From CBDCYS01 sp965224215 (GTDB lineage Bacteria; Acidobacteriota; Terriglobia; Bryobacterales; UBA6623), in the NCBI GenBank assembly GCA_965224215.1, contig CBDCYS010000035.1, positions 248,001-312,000 of the forward strand: a stretch of DNA of 64,000 nucleotides, in the 5' to 3' direction. Below are positions 54,854 through 63,814 of this stretch, piece after piece. The notes beneath the pieces were generated by a model. It was not told where the DNA came from and did not search any database. It worked only from the letters and a program-made list of their open reading frames with translations. Within the stretch, counting starts at the first letter, position 1; each line of letters opens with the position of its first letter. Position numbers and translations under genes: made by a program.

Positions 54854-55960
54854 ATGAAAAACAATAGCAAAACTTTCAGAGAAGTGTCGAAGCAAAAGAT
54901 GATCGAACAAGGCCTAAACGTCGTAGCCGGGGTGGATCTGGGCGATAAGCACAGCCATGTCTGCTTGATCGATCTGGACGGCAACATCGTCGAGCGCAAG
55001 AAGCTGAGCACCTCGCCGGCAGCGTTCGAGCGCTACTTCGGCGGCTGGGCCGCGATGCGGGTGGTGCTCGAAGCCGGCTGCCACGCCAACTGGATCTACC
55101 GCTTGCTCGAGCGGCTGGGGCACGAGCCGCTGATGGCCGACACGCACCGCCTGGCGCTGATCACCCAATCGCTGTCGAAGGACGATCGCAGCGACGCCGA
55201 ACGGCTGGCCGAGTTGGGGCTGCGGATGCCCGAGATGCTGAACGCCGTCGAGCCCCGTTCGCTGGCCAGCCAATGCGACCGCGCCGTGCTGAAAGCGCGG
55301 GAAACCCTGGTCGAGACACGCACGAAACTGATCAACAGCGTGCGCGGCACCGTGAAGAGTTTCGGGGGCCGCTTGCCGGCTTCGAGCAGCGAGGCCTTCG
55401 TAAAGAAAGCCAGTCCCCAGTTGCCCGACGAGCTGCGTGTCGCGCTCGAGCCGTTGCTCGAGGTGATCCAACACGTCAGCGCCGCAATCCTCCGCTATGA
55501 CAAACATATCGAGAAGCTGGCGGAGGAAAAATATCCCGCCACGCAAGGTTTACGCTCGATCCGCGGAGTGGGACCGATCACCTCGCTGGCATTCGTGTTA
55601 AATCTGGACAACGATCCGCAGCGGCTCGGGAGCAGTCGAGACGCCGGGCCCCGGATGGGGCTGCGGCCCCAGCGCCGCGACTCGGGCGAACGCTCACCAC
55701 AGTTGAGTATTACCAAAAGCGGTGACCGATTATTGCGGCGACTGCTGGTGCAATGTTCGCAATACATTCTGGGATATCACGGGGAAGATTCGGACTTGCG
55801 GCGCTGGGGACTGGGATTGGCGGCACGCGGCGGCCCTTGCGCGAAGCGCAAAGCGATCGTGGCGGTGGCGCGCAAACTGGCTGTGCTGATGCACCTGCTG
55901 TGGCGTCAGGATGTGGACTTCGATCCGTTTTACCAGACGAACCCGCGAGCAGCAGGCTAG
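54854..55960 (+). CDS. IS110-family DEDD transposase (element B)
   Basis: A 368-aa relative of the element A transposase, with intact catalytic regions: GVDLGDKHSHVCLIDLDGN, VVLEAGCHANWIYRLLERLGHEPLMADTHRL, SKDDRSDAERLAEL, and the C-terminal GLRSIRGVGPITSLAFVLNL and SGERSPQLSITKSGDRLLRRLLVQCS. It is shorter because it lacks the Gln/Ser-rich N-terminal tail of element A. Probably functional as protein, although its element's right-hand region is interrupted. Confidence 0.92.
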   Translation: MKNNSKTFREVSKQKMIEQGLNVVAGVDLGDKHSHVCLIDLDGNIVERKKLSTSPAAFERYFGGWAAMRVVLEAGCHANWIYRLLERLGHEPLMADTHRLALITQSLSKDDRSDAERLAELGLRMPEMLNAVEPRSLASQCDRAVLKARETLVETRTKLINSVRGTVKSFGGRLPASSSEAFVKKASPQLPDELRVALEPLLEVIQHVSAAILRYDKHIEKLAEEKYPATQGLRSIRGVGPITSLAFVLNLDNDPQRLGSSRDAGPRMGLRPQRRDSGERSPQLSITKSGDRLLRRLLVQCSQYILGYHGEDSDLRRWGLGLAARGGPCAKRKAIVAVARKLAVLMHLLWRQDVDFDPFYQTNPRAAG

Positions 55961-56202
55961 CGCTGAGAAATGCGAATCTTAGCAGACCGCTACGAGCAGC
56001 GAATCCCCTTTCCCTCTGCTGGCAGGATTCCAGATCGGTCCTCGCCGTCCAGGGTTCGCTTCGCCGCGCTCGGCGCGCCCTGGACTGCTCCGGGCCGATC
56101 TGAGAGCAGGACTTATATGAGGGAAAGGGAATAACCGGAACGAGCCGCCTGCCGACCACTCGTGTGGCGGCTGTCAGCCGCGAAATCCCCGAGCGCAAAA
56201 AG

Positions 56203-56312
56203 GAACGTCGGATCGAAGCAGGCACGTAGGAACGTCGGATTGAAGCAGGGAAGGAAGAACGTCGGATTGAAGGAGGTTGAGGAAGAACGTCGGATTGAAG
56301 GAGGTTGAGGAA
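56203..56312. repeat. 27-28-bp tandem array in the IS110 B non-coding region
   Basis: Four units beginning GAACGTCGGAT, at 56203, 56230, 56257 and 56285. The last two are near-identical (GAACGTCGGATTGAAGGAGG). No spacers separate them, so this is not a CRISPR array. Confidence 0.8.
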
Positions 56313-56405
56313 TCGTAACAGCGCAAAGGGACAGACCGAGTTCGCGGCGACTGCGAGTCCACGCCCGGTCCGAAGAGGCCGAGACAGAGAGAGCAGCGCC
56401 GCTAG

Positions 56406-58152
56406 CCCGCATTTCTCATCGTAGGGTGGCAGAAGACCGCCTTTTGTGGCATAAACATAATCACCACAAGATGTTTGAGCCAACAAGAAAGCGACCTTCG
56501 CCATGACAGAGTGTACCCAAACCAGCTTCAGCTTTGCCGGCCATGGCCGCCGCCAAGTGGTGGCCCGTTTCGATGGCGGCACGATCAGCTCCGACGGAGG
56601 CGGCGTGCTTGTTGCGCCAACTCGAACAGCGCAGCGGCATCGTGCGGCAGTTCGCCGCCTGCTTCCGCGATCACCGCCAGCCCGCGCAAATCGAACACAG
56701 TGTGCGCGAGCTGGTTTCCCAGCGCGTCTACGGGCTGGTGCTCGGTTATGAGGATCTCAACGATCACGATCAGCTGCGCTGCGACCCGCTGCTGTCGCTG
56801 CTGTGCGGCAAACAAGACCTCGAAGGCAAGCAGCGACGGCGGCGCCAAGACCGCGGCAAGGCCGGCGCCGGCAAGAGCACGCTCAACCGCCTCGAGGGGA
56901 CTCCGGCTAAGGCCGACGCGTCCAGCCGTTACAAGAAGATCGTTCTCGACACGAGTGCGGCCGACCGCCTGCTGACCGCGCTCTACATCCAATCGCAACC
57001 GCGCCAACCCGAGCGCATCGTGCTGGATCTCGATGCCACCGACGACCCGCTGCACGGTCATCAGGAAGGGCGTTTTTTTCACGGCTACTACGGACACTAT
57101 TGCTACCTGCCGCTCTACATTTTCGCCGGGGACCAACTGCTGTGCGCGCGCCTGCGGCCGGCCAACATCGACGCCTCGGCGGGGTCGCTGGAAGAAGTCC
57201 AGCGCATTGTCGAACAACTGCGGCGAATGTGGCCCGAAGCGAGATCCTGCTGCGGGCCGACAGCGGTTTTTGCCGCGACGAGATACTGAGCTGGTGCGAG
57301 GCGAATGCGGTCGATTACGTGATCGGACTGGTGAAAAACGCCCGTTTGCGGCGCCGCATCCAGAGGCGAATGAAGCTGGCCCGACGGCGTTTCTCTAAGA
57401 CGGGCAAGGCGGCGCGGGCGTTCGGAGATTTCCGCTACCGCACGCGGACGAGCTGGTCGCAGCGGCGGCGCGTGGTGGCCAAGGCGGAGTATCTGGCGAA
57501 AGGTGAAAACCCGCGCTTCGTGGTGACGTCGTTGACGGCCAAGCAAGCGGCGGCGCAGCAGCTCTACGAGACGATTTACTGTGCCCGCGGGGAGATGGAG
57601 AACCGCATCAAGGAGCAGCAGATGGGGTTGTTCGCGGACCGCACGTCGACGGCCGAATTCCGGTCGAATCAGATCCGCTTATATTTTTCATCGATTGGAT
57701 ACTGTGTTCTGGAAGCGCTGCGGCGGCTAGGGCTGGCGGGCACGAAGATGGCGCGGGCGCAATGCACGACGATCCGTCTGCAGTTGTTCAAGATCGGGGC
57801 GCGGATCCGGATCACGGCGCGCAAGGTGTGGATTTCGCTGGCGACGGGATACGCCTGGGCGGGAGTGTTTGCCCAGGTGTATGACCATCTCGAACGAGGG
57901 GAGCCGCAGCGCTGCTGAAAACGGTGAGGCGACTTCAAGTAACACTGGAAGCAGACAGGCCTCGACAGGGGCGGCAATCGAGGTTTGGGCAAAAACGGAT
58001 CCAAAACGTCTCGGCCAAGGCTGCCGACGGCATACGGGGCCCTTTATGACCCACGGCGGCCCAACCGAGAGGCGCTGCCGCCCCAAGACCATGAAAATCT
58101 CATCTCCCGAGCCGCGCCAACCCCGTTTCCGACAATCGGTGAGAAATGCGGG
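56406..58152 (+). mobile_element. IS1380-family element (1747 bp, decayed)
   Basis: Ends CCCGCATTTCTCATCG and CGGTGAGAAATGCGGG, flanked by CTAG on both sides (56402-56405 and 58153-58156), a probable 4-bp target duplication typical of this family. It carries a frameshifted transposase gene and lies inside the 3' region of IS110 element B. The MITE at 16896-17072 has the same ends. Confidence 0.88.
56503..57918 (+). pseudogene. IS1380-family transposase, frameshifted
   Basis: The reading frame changes twice: near 56610 (SSDGGGVL continues as LRQLEQRSGIVRQF in another frame) and near 57240 (before EILLRADSGFCRDEIL). The DDE residues are still visible: VLDLDATDDPLHGHQEGRFFHGYYGHYCYLPLYIF, LLRADSGF and RGEMENRIKEQQMGLFADRTST. 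Joined length is close to the family norm of about 450-470 aa. As written it cannot make a functional transposase. The 58157-58261 segment after it belongs to IS110 B. Confidence 0.85.
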
Positions 58153-58282
58153 CTAGATCGAACTTCATAGAGCACCGCGTCCTCAGCGACGACCAACGAG
58201 TGCGGATGGAAGCCCGGTCAAACATCCCATCAGCTGAAAGTTCCTCACTCCTCCCTTGACAATGACGAGCCTCCTCATGGAA

Positions 58283-58303
58283 GCCGTGGACGGAAGTCCA
58301 CGC
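58283..58303. repeat. dispersed 20-bp palindrome, copy 3, adjacent to IS110 B
   Basis: GCCGTGGACGGAAGTCCACG followed by CC, beginning 5 nt after the IS110 B right-end repeat. The remaining spacer to 58383 has no gene. Confidence 0.65.
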
Positions 58304-58383
58304 CTACGATGCGTGATGCCGACACAGGTGCGTGAGGTGATTCAGAACTGTCCGGGCAGGTTTCCTCGGCGGGTGTCGGGCGT

Positions 58384-60060
58384 CTAAACTTCGTTCAAGC
58401 GAAACTGCTCGGCCAGATAATCACTCGCGCGCCAGGCGATGGCCAGCATGGTCAGGGTCGGGTTTTGGCAGCCGGAGCTGGGCCAGCAGGCGCCGTCGAT
58501 CACGAATAGGTTCTTCATGTCATGGGCCTGGCTGTATTGATTTAGGGCGCTTGTCTTGGGGTCGTTCCCCATGCGCACGGTCCCGGTATGGTGGTCTACG
58601 TTGCCGGGCTCGGACAAGGTATTGTCTTCGTGGATGATTTCCGCTCCGGCGGCGTGCAACAACTCTTTCAGACTCTGCACCGCGTGGGGCAGCATCTTGC
58701 GGTCATTGTCCGAGCGCTTGTAGTTGATCCGCAGCACGGGAATTCCCCAGTTATCCACGACGTTCTTGTCGATCTCGACGTAGCTATCGAAACGCGCCAG
58801 ACCCTCACCTCGCGCGTAGACGTTGACGGTGGCCGGATGCATCTCTTTGATGCGGCGCTTATACTCGGCACCAAAGCCGTCGATGTGGCGGGAATGCCCG
58901 GGGAAAATCGAGGCGCCGCCCTTAACCATGATCGCGTAGCCGCGAATGAAGTCGGGATGCCGGCTATCAACGTTCTGGTAGCGCGGAATATAAGAGCCGT
59001 TTGATTTGCCGTCCTCGTTGAGGATCTCGTTGCCCATCAGCTCGGGGAGCACGGCTTGGATCCTTCCCAACTCAAGGTGGTCCAGCAGATAATGGCCCAC
59101 CACGCCGCTGCTGTTGGCCAGCCCGGTGCGGTAGTGCCGCGAGGTGGAATTGAGCATCATGTGAGCCGATTCCAGCGTTGAACCCGCCAGCACAACGACC
59201 TTGGCGAACGCCTCCCGGTAAACCTTCGTCTCCCGATGGAAGTAGCCCACGCCCTTTGCGCGCGCTTCTTCGTCGACCAGGACGTGAGGGACGACCGCGT
59301 CGGTCAGCAAGGTCAGCTTGCCGGTCGCTTGCGCGTCAGGCAGTGTCACGGCCGGCGTGGAAAAGAAAGCGCCGACATCGCAACCCGTCCCGCAATTGCC
59401 GCAATAATGGCAGCTCGGCCGGCCACGGTGCGCCCGGCTCAACTGCGCGGTTCTTAGCGCGGTCATCCGCCAGCCCTGCTTGCGGGCGGCCTTGCGCATC
59501 AAGTGCTCGAAGCAGTTGTAGGCAAACGGCGGGAGAAAATGCCCATCGGGAATCTGCGAAAGCCCTTCGGCAAAACCCTGGACGCCGATGTAGTCTTCGA
59601 CCTTGTCGTAATAAGGCTCAAGGTCTTGATAGCTGAAGGGCCAGTCCACGTCGTAGCCGTCACTGGTCTCGCCCTTGAAATCGTACTCGGCCATGCGCAA
59701 CGACTGCCGCCCCCAATGGTTGGTCCGCCCGCCGAGAATGCGCGAGCGATACGACCAGTCGAAAGGGTTGCCCGGAGGAGTGGTAAACGGGTGCAGGCTC
59801 TTTTCCGCATAGTAGCCGGGAAAGGGCGTACTTTCCCGCGCGGCCTGCGAGCCGTCGGCGCGGATCTTTTTCGGGCTCCCCTTTCCCCGGAAGGGGTAGT
59901 CGTAGGGCATCGAGTGGGTATGAAAATCAGAGCGATCGATGGCCGGGCCGGCTTCGACCAGCAGCACTTCGAGTCCGTGCTCGGTGAGCACCTTGGCGGC
60001 CATGCCGCCGGTGGCGCCGCTGCCCACGATCAGCACGTCGTACGTTTTCGTTGCGCTCAC
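58384..60060 (-). CDS. GMC-family FAD-dependent oxidoreductase
   Basis: A 558-aa flavoenzyme. The FAD-binding motif is DVLIVGSGATGGMAAKVLTEHGLEVLLVEAG. GMC motifs GGRTNHWGRQSLRM and VVLAGSTLESAHMMLNSTS are present, as are a four-cysteine segment CHYCGNCGTGCDVGAFF and the C-terminal catalytic region GNVDHHTGTVRMGNDPKTSALNQY. The GTG at 60060 overlaps the stop of the preceding gene as GTGA, so this is the start. With its Tat-exported partner it likely forms a gluconate/alcohol dehydrogenase-like complex; no cytochrome c subunit follows. Confidence 0.92.
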   Translation of the reverse strand: MSATKTYDVLIVGSGATGGMAAKVLTEHGLEVLLVEAGPAIDRSDFHTHSMPYDYPFRGKGSPKKIRADGSQAARESTPFPGYYAEKSLHPFTTPPGNPFDWSYRSRILGGRTNHWGRQSLRMAEYDFKGETSDGYDVDWPFSYQDLEPYYDKVEDYIGVQGFAEGLSQIPDGHFLPPFAYNCFEHLMRKAARKQGWRMTALRTAQLSRAHRGRPSCHYCGNCGTGCDVGAFFSTPAVTLPDAQATGKLTLLTDAVVPHVLVDEEARAKGVGYFHRETKVYREAFAKVVVLAGSTLESAHMMLNSTSRHYRTGLANSSGVVGHYLLDHLELGRIQAVLPELMGNEILNEDGKSNGSYIPRYQNVDSRHPDFIRGYAIMVKGGASIFPGHSRHIDGFGAEYKRRIKEMHPATVNVYARGEGLARFDSYVEIDKNVVDNWGIPVLRINYKRSDNDRKMLPHAVQSLKELLHAAGAEIIHEDNTLSEPGNVDHHTGTVRMGNDPKTSALNQYSQAHDMKNLFVIDGACWPSSGCQNPTLTMLAIAWRASDYLAEQFRLNEV

Positions 60061-60686
60061 GCTGGACTCCTCTCGCCTTCCACGTCGTGATGCTCGGGAT
60101 GCGGACAGCCCACCCACTCGGCCAGCGGCGTCCTGCCCTTGTAGTTCAGCTCGTCATGGATACCGGCTTTCGAGGTGTAGTAGGCATATGCAGTTCTGCC
60201 GCGGATGTCGAGGAAGAAACGGCGCCCCGGCTCGTCCTCGGCTGAGACGTTCTTTCTGACGGAGACACCAGACAAGATGGCACTTTGTTGCTCATCGCTG
60301 AGCTTCAGGAACTCAGCATTGTAGAGCTCTTTACTTTTGCCGTCGATCCAGGCGAGACCGTCAAGGAAGGCCTGCTGCACTTCGGGAGTCTCGTCGTTGA
60401 GCACCAGGTCCATGTGCTCGTTGACCTTGACGGCACGCGCGCCCGGGGTGTCCGTTTCCGGGATGATCAGCTCGGCGATGGTGGTAGCCAGCTCGTTCTG
60501 TCGTGCTGTAAAGAACGCCGGTTTCCAAGCAACGCCGGTTGCGGCATCGGCCACCGCTGAGTGCGCCTGGGCGCTTGCTCCGGCAGGTTGCAAGGCAGCC
60601 AAAGGCAGGAAGGCCGAGGAGCCTGCCGCGATGACTTTCATCGCATCCCGGCGGTGAATGTTGTTTTGCTTGTTTTCGCTACTCAT
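60057..60686 (-). CDS. gluconate 2-dehydrogenase subunit 3-family protein, Tat-exported
   Basis: A 209-aa protein. The twin-arginine signal (HRRDAMKVIAAGSSAFLPLAAL) may carry the GMC partner, which has no signal of its own, through the Tat pathway. The family core is FFTARQNELATTIAELIIPETDTPGARAVKVNEHMD and the C-terminal YYTSKAGIHDELNYKGRTPLAEWVGCPHPEH. It is co-translated with the GMC gene (4-nt overlap). The gene-free spacer 60687-61041 holds a repeat at 60865. Confidence 0.92.
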   Translation of the reverse strand: MSSENKQNNIHRRDAMKVIAAGSSAFLPLAALQPAGASAQAHSAVADAATGVAWKPAFFTARQNELATTIAELIIPETDTPGARAVKVNEHMDLVLNDETPEVQQAFLDGLAWIDGKSKELYNAEFLKLSDEQQSAILSGVSVRKNVSAEDEPGRRFFLDIRGRTAYAYYTSKAGIHDELNYKGRTPLAEWVGCPHPEHHDVEGERSPA

Positions 60687-60864
60687 GAAATCTCATTTTG
60701 ATCTTTCGCTCGGCGGAGAGCTTGGGTTTCAGTTCACGTGAAAGCTTGCGCGCTCGACTCCCCATGCATCGACTTCAACCACTAATTATGACGCGGAACA
60801 ACCCTTGGTTGGTACGAGGGCACTACTCCACAATCCGTCCTTAGGCCGACCTTTGCGCTGCGCA

Positions 60865-60942
60865 GTTGTTGCCGAACCCCGTAGCGCAGGGCTCTGATGA
60901 GCCCTGCGCTACAGGTATTCCGAACGCTTTCGCAGGCAACAA
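60865..60942. repeat. dispersed intergenic palindrome family, copy 2
   Basis: GTAGCGCAGGGCTC-TGAT-GAGCCCTGCGCTAC is a perfect 14-bp stem (60881-60912), enclosed by GTTGTTGCCGAAC and GTTCGGAATACC-like flanks ending GGCAACAA. The same family as 1528-1671. It lies downstream of opcA. Confidence 0.7.
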
Positions 60943-61041
60943 AAGTCCTCTCCGACGGGTCTGGAACTACTAGTCTAGCGTGGAGTTGGCTGACCGCGAA
61001 AAGGGGTGCCGCACCAAGGCTGAGTTTTTGATCGAGGAAAC

Positions 61042-62142
61042 TCAGCCAACCAGCGCGGCGATCTTGGCGGCGGTGTTTAGGGAGGACTCGAAGATGGGGT
61101 CTTTTTGCAGAATACGCAGTTCTTCGCCAAGCAAGGGGCCGTCTTGGCTAGGAGGGAACCAGACGCGCATTCCAACGGGTTTGGCGTTGAGTGTTTCGAC
61201 TTGAATCTCGAGGTGGTCGTCTTCCCGCTGAAGGGTGACGCGGGCTGGCTCCTCGCCTTCTGTGGCCGTCTCTTCCGTGGCCATCTCCAAACGAGAGAGC
61301 CGGCTCCCTGCCCCGCCGTCCCCGGCACAACGGAAGCTGATTCGAGCTTGGGCGCCGCCGTGGCTCAGGGACAGAATGTAGCCGTCGTCCGCCTGGACCG
61401 AGGCACCAGCCCACTTCCAGCCGAGCGAATTTACCAGCCACCCAGCCATCAAGAAGACCGACGCAGGGATTCCCTCATCGGCATCGGCGCGATAGGACAC
61501 GACAATGTCTCGGAAGTCGGCGAGGCGGCAGCGGCAGACTGGATTCTCGAAGACCTGTGCAACCATCTCGCGCCAGCGCGTGAGGCGGGTCCAGCTCAGG
61601 TCCGTTGTGACATCTTCCGAGACGTATTGCGCCAAGCGCGTCAGAGCCCGATCGGGCCGGCCGAACCGTTCGATGTCCATAATGACGCGCGGGGCCAGCG
61701 CTCTCAGCTCGCGAAACGCGGGAGACGAGGAGGCCCTTTCGCTGCGGCACCACAGGATGGCGGGCAGATCCGGCACGATCAGAGGAAGCAGTACGGAAGG
61801 AAGTTCCGACAGCGTGGCCTGGGAGGCTTCGACCTCAATCTGCTCGCTGCAGATTTGTTGCCGGCGCCCCATCGGCATCCAGCACTGGGCGCGAACGTCG
61901 GCCTCAAGACGATCGCTTGCGCCGGCCGAAACGCGTACGACGATAGCTCGGCTGGGATGGGTCTGCGCCAACTCGGCCAATGCTTCGGAAACGTCGGCCG
62001 CATTCTCTTCGGCGTCGGTAAAAACGACGAGCGTCAGGGAACATGCCCGCATCAAGGCTTGTTGTTCACCCTCGGATCTCTCGGCGAGATCGGACCAGAG
62101 GTGATCAATTTTCTTTGTCAGAATAGCGGGGTTGATAGGCAT
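61042..62142 (-). CDS. opcA: glucose-6-phosphate dehydrogenase assembly protein OpcA
   Basis: A 366-aa protein. Family features include INPAILTKKIDHLWSDLAERSEG near the start, CSLTLVVFTDAEE, CSEQIEVEASQATLSELPSVLLPLIVPDLPAILWCRS, and the LSWTRLTRWREMVAQVFE motif. OpcA is the redox-linked allosteric activator of G6PDH in cyanobacteria and actinobacteria. It follows zwf with a 20-nt gap, the usual arrangement. The ATG at 62142 gives the normal start. Confidence 0.92.
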   Translation of the reverse strand: MPINPAILTKKIDHLWSDLAERSEGEQQALMRACSLTLVVFTDAEENAADVSEALAELAQTHPSRAIVVRVSAGASDRLEADVRAQCWMPMGRRQQICSEQIEVEASQATLSELPSVLLPLIVPDLPAILWCRSERASSSPAFRELRALAPRVIMDIERFGRPDRALTRLAQYVSEDVTTDLSWTRLTRWREMVAQVFENPVCRCRLADFRDIVVSYRADADEGIPASVFLMAGWLVNSLGWKWAGASVQADDGYILSLSHGGAQARISFRCAGDGGAGSRLSRLEMATEETATEGEEPARVTLQREDDHLEIQVETLNAKPVGMRVWFPPSQDGPLLGEELRILQKDPIFESSLNTAAKIAALVG

Positions 62143-62162
62143 TTGTCGATTTGAGCTTGTGC

Positions 62163-63740
62163 CTAGGGTGTGCGCCAAGTATTCCCCCCGCGCCTAAGCA
62201 TTTCTTCCGCCTCCTCGGGGCCCCAACTGCCGCTGCGGTAATTGGGGAAGCGCTGTTTGGTATTGCCCCACACATCGAGGATCGGCTCCACCGCGGCCCA
62301 GGAAGCCTCCACCATGTCTTGCCTGGTATAGAGCGTGCCGTCACCGACGATGGCGTCGATCAGGAGGGTCTCGTAGGCAGTGGGCTCGCGCGCTCCAAAG
62401 CTGCTGCCGTAGTGAAAGTCCATCGATACGCCGCGCAACTGCATGCCTTCCCCCGGTTTTTTAGCGTCAAAGCGAATGGAGATGCCGCCGGCGGGCTGAA
62501 TTCGGAGGATCAGCAAGTTCGGAGTTTGGACCGGGTTTTGAGCGGCAAAAAGAGCGTGGGGGGCGGCCGCGAACTCGATCGATATTTCCGAGACCCGCTT
62601 GGGCAGGCGCTTGCCACTGCGAACATAGAAAGGCACTCCGGCCCAGCGCCAGTTATCCACATAGAAGGTAGCGGCGGCGTAGGTTTCCGTCTGCGAGTTG
62701 GGATCGACTCCTTCTTCTTGGCGGTAACCAGGCAGCTCCTGCCCGCCCACCCGGCCGGGACCGTATTGGCCCGCGACAGCTTGCGTTCGGACGTCGTCGC
62801 GTGACATCGGCCGGATCGACTGCAGCACCTTGGCCTTCTCGTTCCGGACCGCTTCGGGCTCGAAGCGCGCGGGCGGCTCCATGGCCATGGTTCCCAAGAC
62901 TTGCAGGAGATGGTTTTGGATCATGTCGCGCAGCGCGCCCGATTCTTCGTAATAGCCGCCCCGGCCTTCGACTCCGATCGACTCGGCCGCGGTGATCTGC
63001 ACTTGCCGCACGTAGTGGCGATTCCAGAGCGGTTCGAAGATCCCGTTGGCAAAGCGGAATGCCAGGATGTTCTGAACCGTTTCTTTCCCGAGGTAATGAT
63101 CAATGCGGTAAATCTCGGACTCGTCAAAAACGGTCTGAACCGCCGCGCTCAACTCGTGGGCGCTGCCAAGATCGTGACCGAACGGTTTTTCGACAACGAG
63201 CCGCCGCCACCCTCCGCGAGAGGATTTCGCTAGTCCGGCGGCCCCGATCTGCTGGGCGATGGGAGCATACAGGCTGGGCTGGGTGGAAAGGTAGAAAAGG
63301 ACGTTGTCGCCGGTGTGGCGGGTTTCGGCAATTTCGTCAAGTAGTTTTCCAAGCTGCCCGTAGTAGGCGGGGTCCTTGACGTTGCCCGGCAAATAGTAGA
63401 GGCCTTGCGAAAACCCATCCCAGACCTCCTCGTCGAACTCCCCGTTTTCGAGAAACTCCTTTACCGCGGCCTTCATCCGTTCGCGGAAGGCCTCATGACT
63501 CATTTCGGTGCGAGAGTTGCCGACGACGGCGAAACCGGCCGAGAGGCGGCGGTCGCGAGCCAGACTGTAAAGAGCGGGTAGGAGCTTGCGTTTTGTCAGG
63601 TCGCCGTTGGCGCCGAAGATCACGGCAGTGCATTCGGGCACCCGGCGCTCGAACCGCAGCGGATCGAGAAAAGGATTGGGGTCTGGGACGGAACCAGTGT
63701 TAACCGCGGGTGTGTGTAGGTCCTCGATGGTTGTCGACAA
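62163..63740 (-). CDS. zwf: glucose-6-phosphate dehydrogenase
   Basis: A 525-aa first enzyme of the oxidative pentose phosphate pathway. The nucleotide-binding start is TAVIFGANGDLTKRKLLPALYSLA, substrate binding is RLVVEKPFGHDLGSA, and the active-site motif is SEIYRIDHYLGKETVQNILAFRFANG. Length is normal. Cotranscribed with opcA. It diverges from the partial pseudopilin gene? No: both are on the minus strand, with zwf downstream of it. Confidence 0.95.
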   Translation of the reverse strand: MSTTIEDLHTPAVNTGSVPDPNPFLDPLRFERRVPECTAVIFGANGDLTKRKLLPALYSLARDRRLSAGFAVVGNSRTEMSHEAFRERMKAAVKEFLENGEFDEEVWDGFSQGLYYLPGNVKDPAYYGQLGKLLDEIAETRHTGDNVLFYLSTQPSLYAPIAQQIGAAGLAKSSRGGWRRLVVEKPFGHDLGSAHELSAAVQTVFDESEIYRIDHYLGKETVQNILAFRFANGIFEPLWNRHYVRQVQITAAESIGVEGRGGYYEESGALRDMIQNHLLQVLGTMAMEPPARFEPEAVRNEKAKVLQSIRPMSRDDVRTQAVAGQYGPGRVGGQELPGYRQEEGVDPNSQTETYAAATFYVDNWRWAGVPFYVRSGKRLPKRVSEISIEFAAAPHALFAAQNPVQTPNLLILRIQPAGGISIRFDAKKPGEGMQLRGVSMDFHYGSSFGAREPTAYETLLIDAIVGDGTLYTRQDMVEASWAAVEPILDVWGNTKQRFPNYRSGSWGPEEAEEMLRRGGNTWRTP

Positions 63741-63770
63741 GATTCACCTTCGGGAAAAGGCTTGGGGGCT

Positions 63771-63790
63771 TTAGCCCGTATTTCTCACCG
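63771..63790. repeat. solo IS1380/MITE-type end
   Basis: TTAGCCCGTATTTCTCACCG matches 18 of 20 bases of the inverted-repeat end (CTAGCCCGCATTTCTCACCG) shared by the MITE at 16896 and the IS1380 at 56406. No second end is seen before the next gene, so it may be a remnant or a chance remaining half. Confidence 0.4.
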
Positions 63791-63814
63791 GGCTAGTTAG
63801 GTTACCGCGTCGGC

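Larger units (their letters stand above)
56377..58261 (+). ncRNA. candidate bridge RNA region of IS110 B, interrupted
   Basis: GGCCGAGACAGAGAGAGCAG (from 56377) corresponds to the 38639-38663 block of element A. After the nested IS1380, GTGCGGATGGAAGCCCGG continues to 58221, matching element A identically over 22 nt. The insertion lies between the two blocks, so any RNA from this copy would be broken. Confidence 0.3.
54744..58278 (+). mobile_element. IS110-family element B, interrupted by a nested IS1380 element
   Basis: Subterminal repeats ATGGGGAGGCTCGTCAT (54744-54760) and ATGACGAGCCTCCTCAT (58262-58278) are 17-bp inverted repeats with one mismatch. They enclose the transposase gene (54854-55960) and a long 3' non-coding region that is split by an IS1380 element (56406-58152). 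Without that insert the element is about 1.78 kb. TTGACA lies just inside the right end (58256-58261), as in element A. Confidence 0.8.

Noticed and set aside
55957..55983. GCTGAGAAATGCGAATCTTAG after the IS110 B transposase as another IS1380/MITE end
   Set aside because: Only the core GAGAAATGCG matches and there is no CTAG partner in the right place, so chance is likely.
56203..56312. Possible CRISPR array
   Set aside because: The units are directly joined with no unique spacers and no cas genes are nearby.
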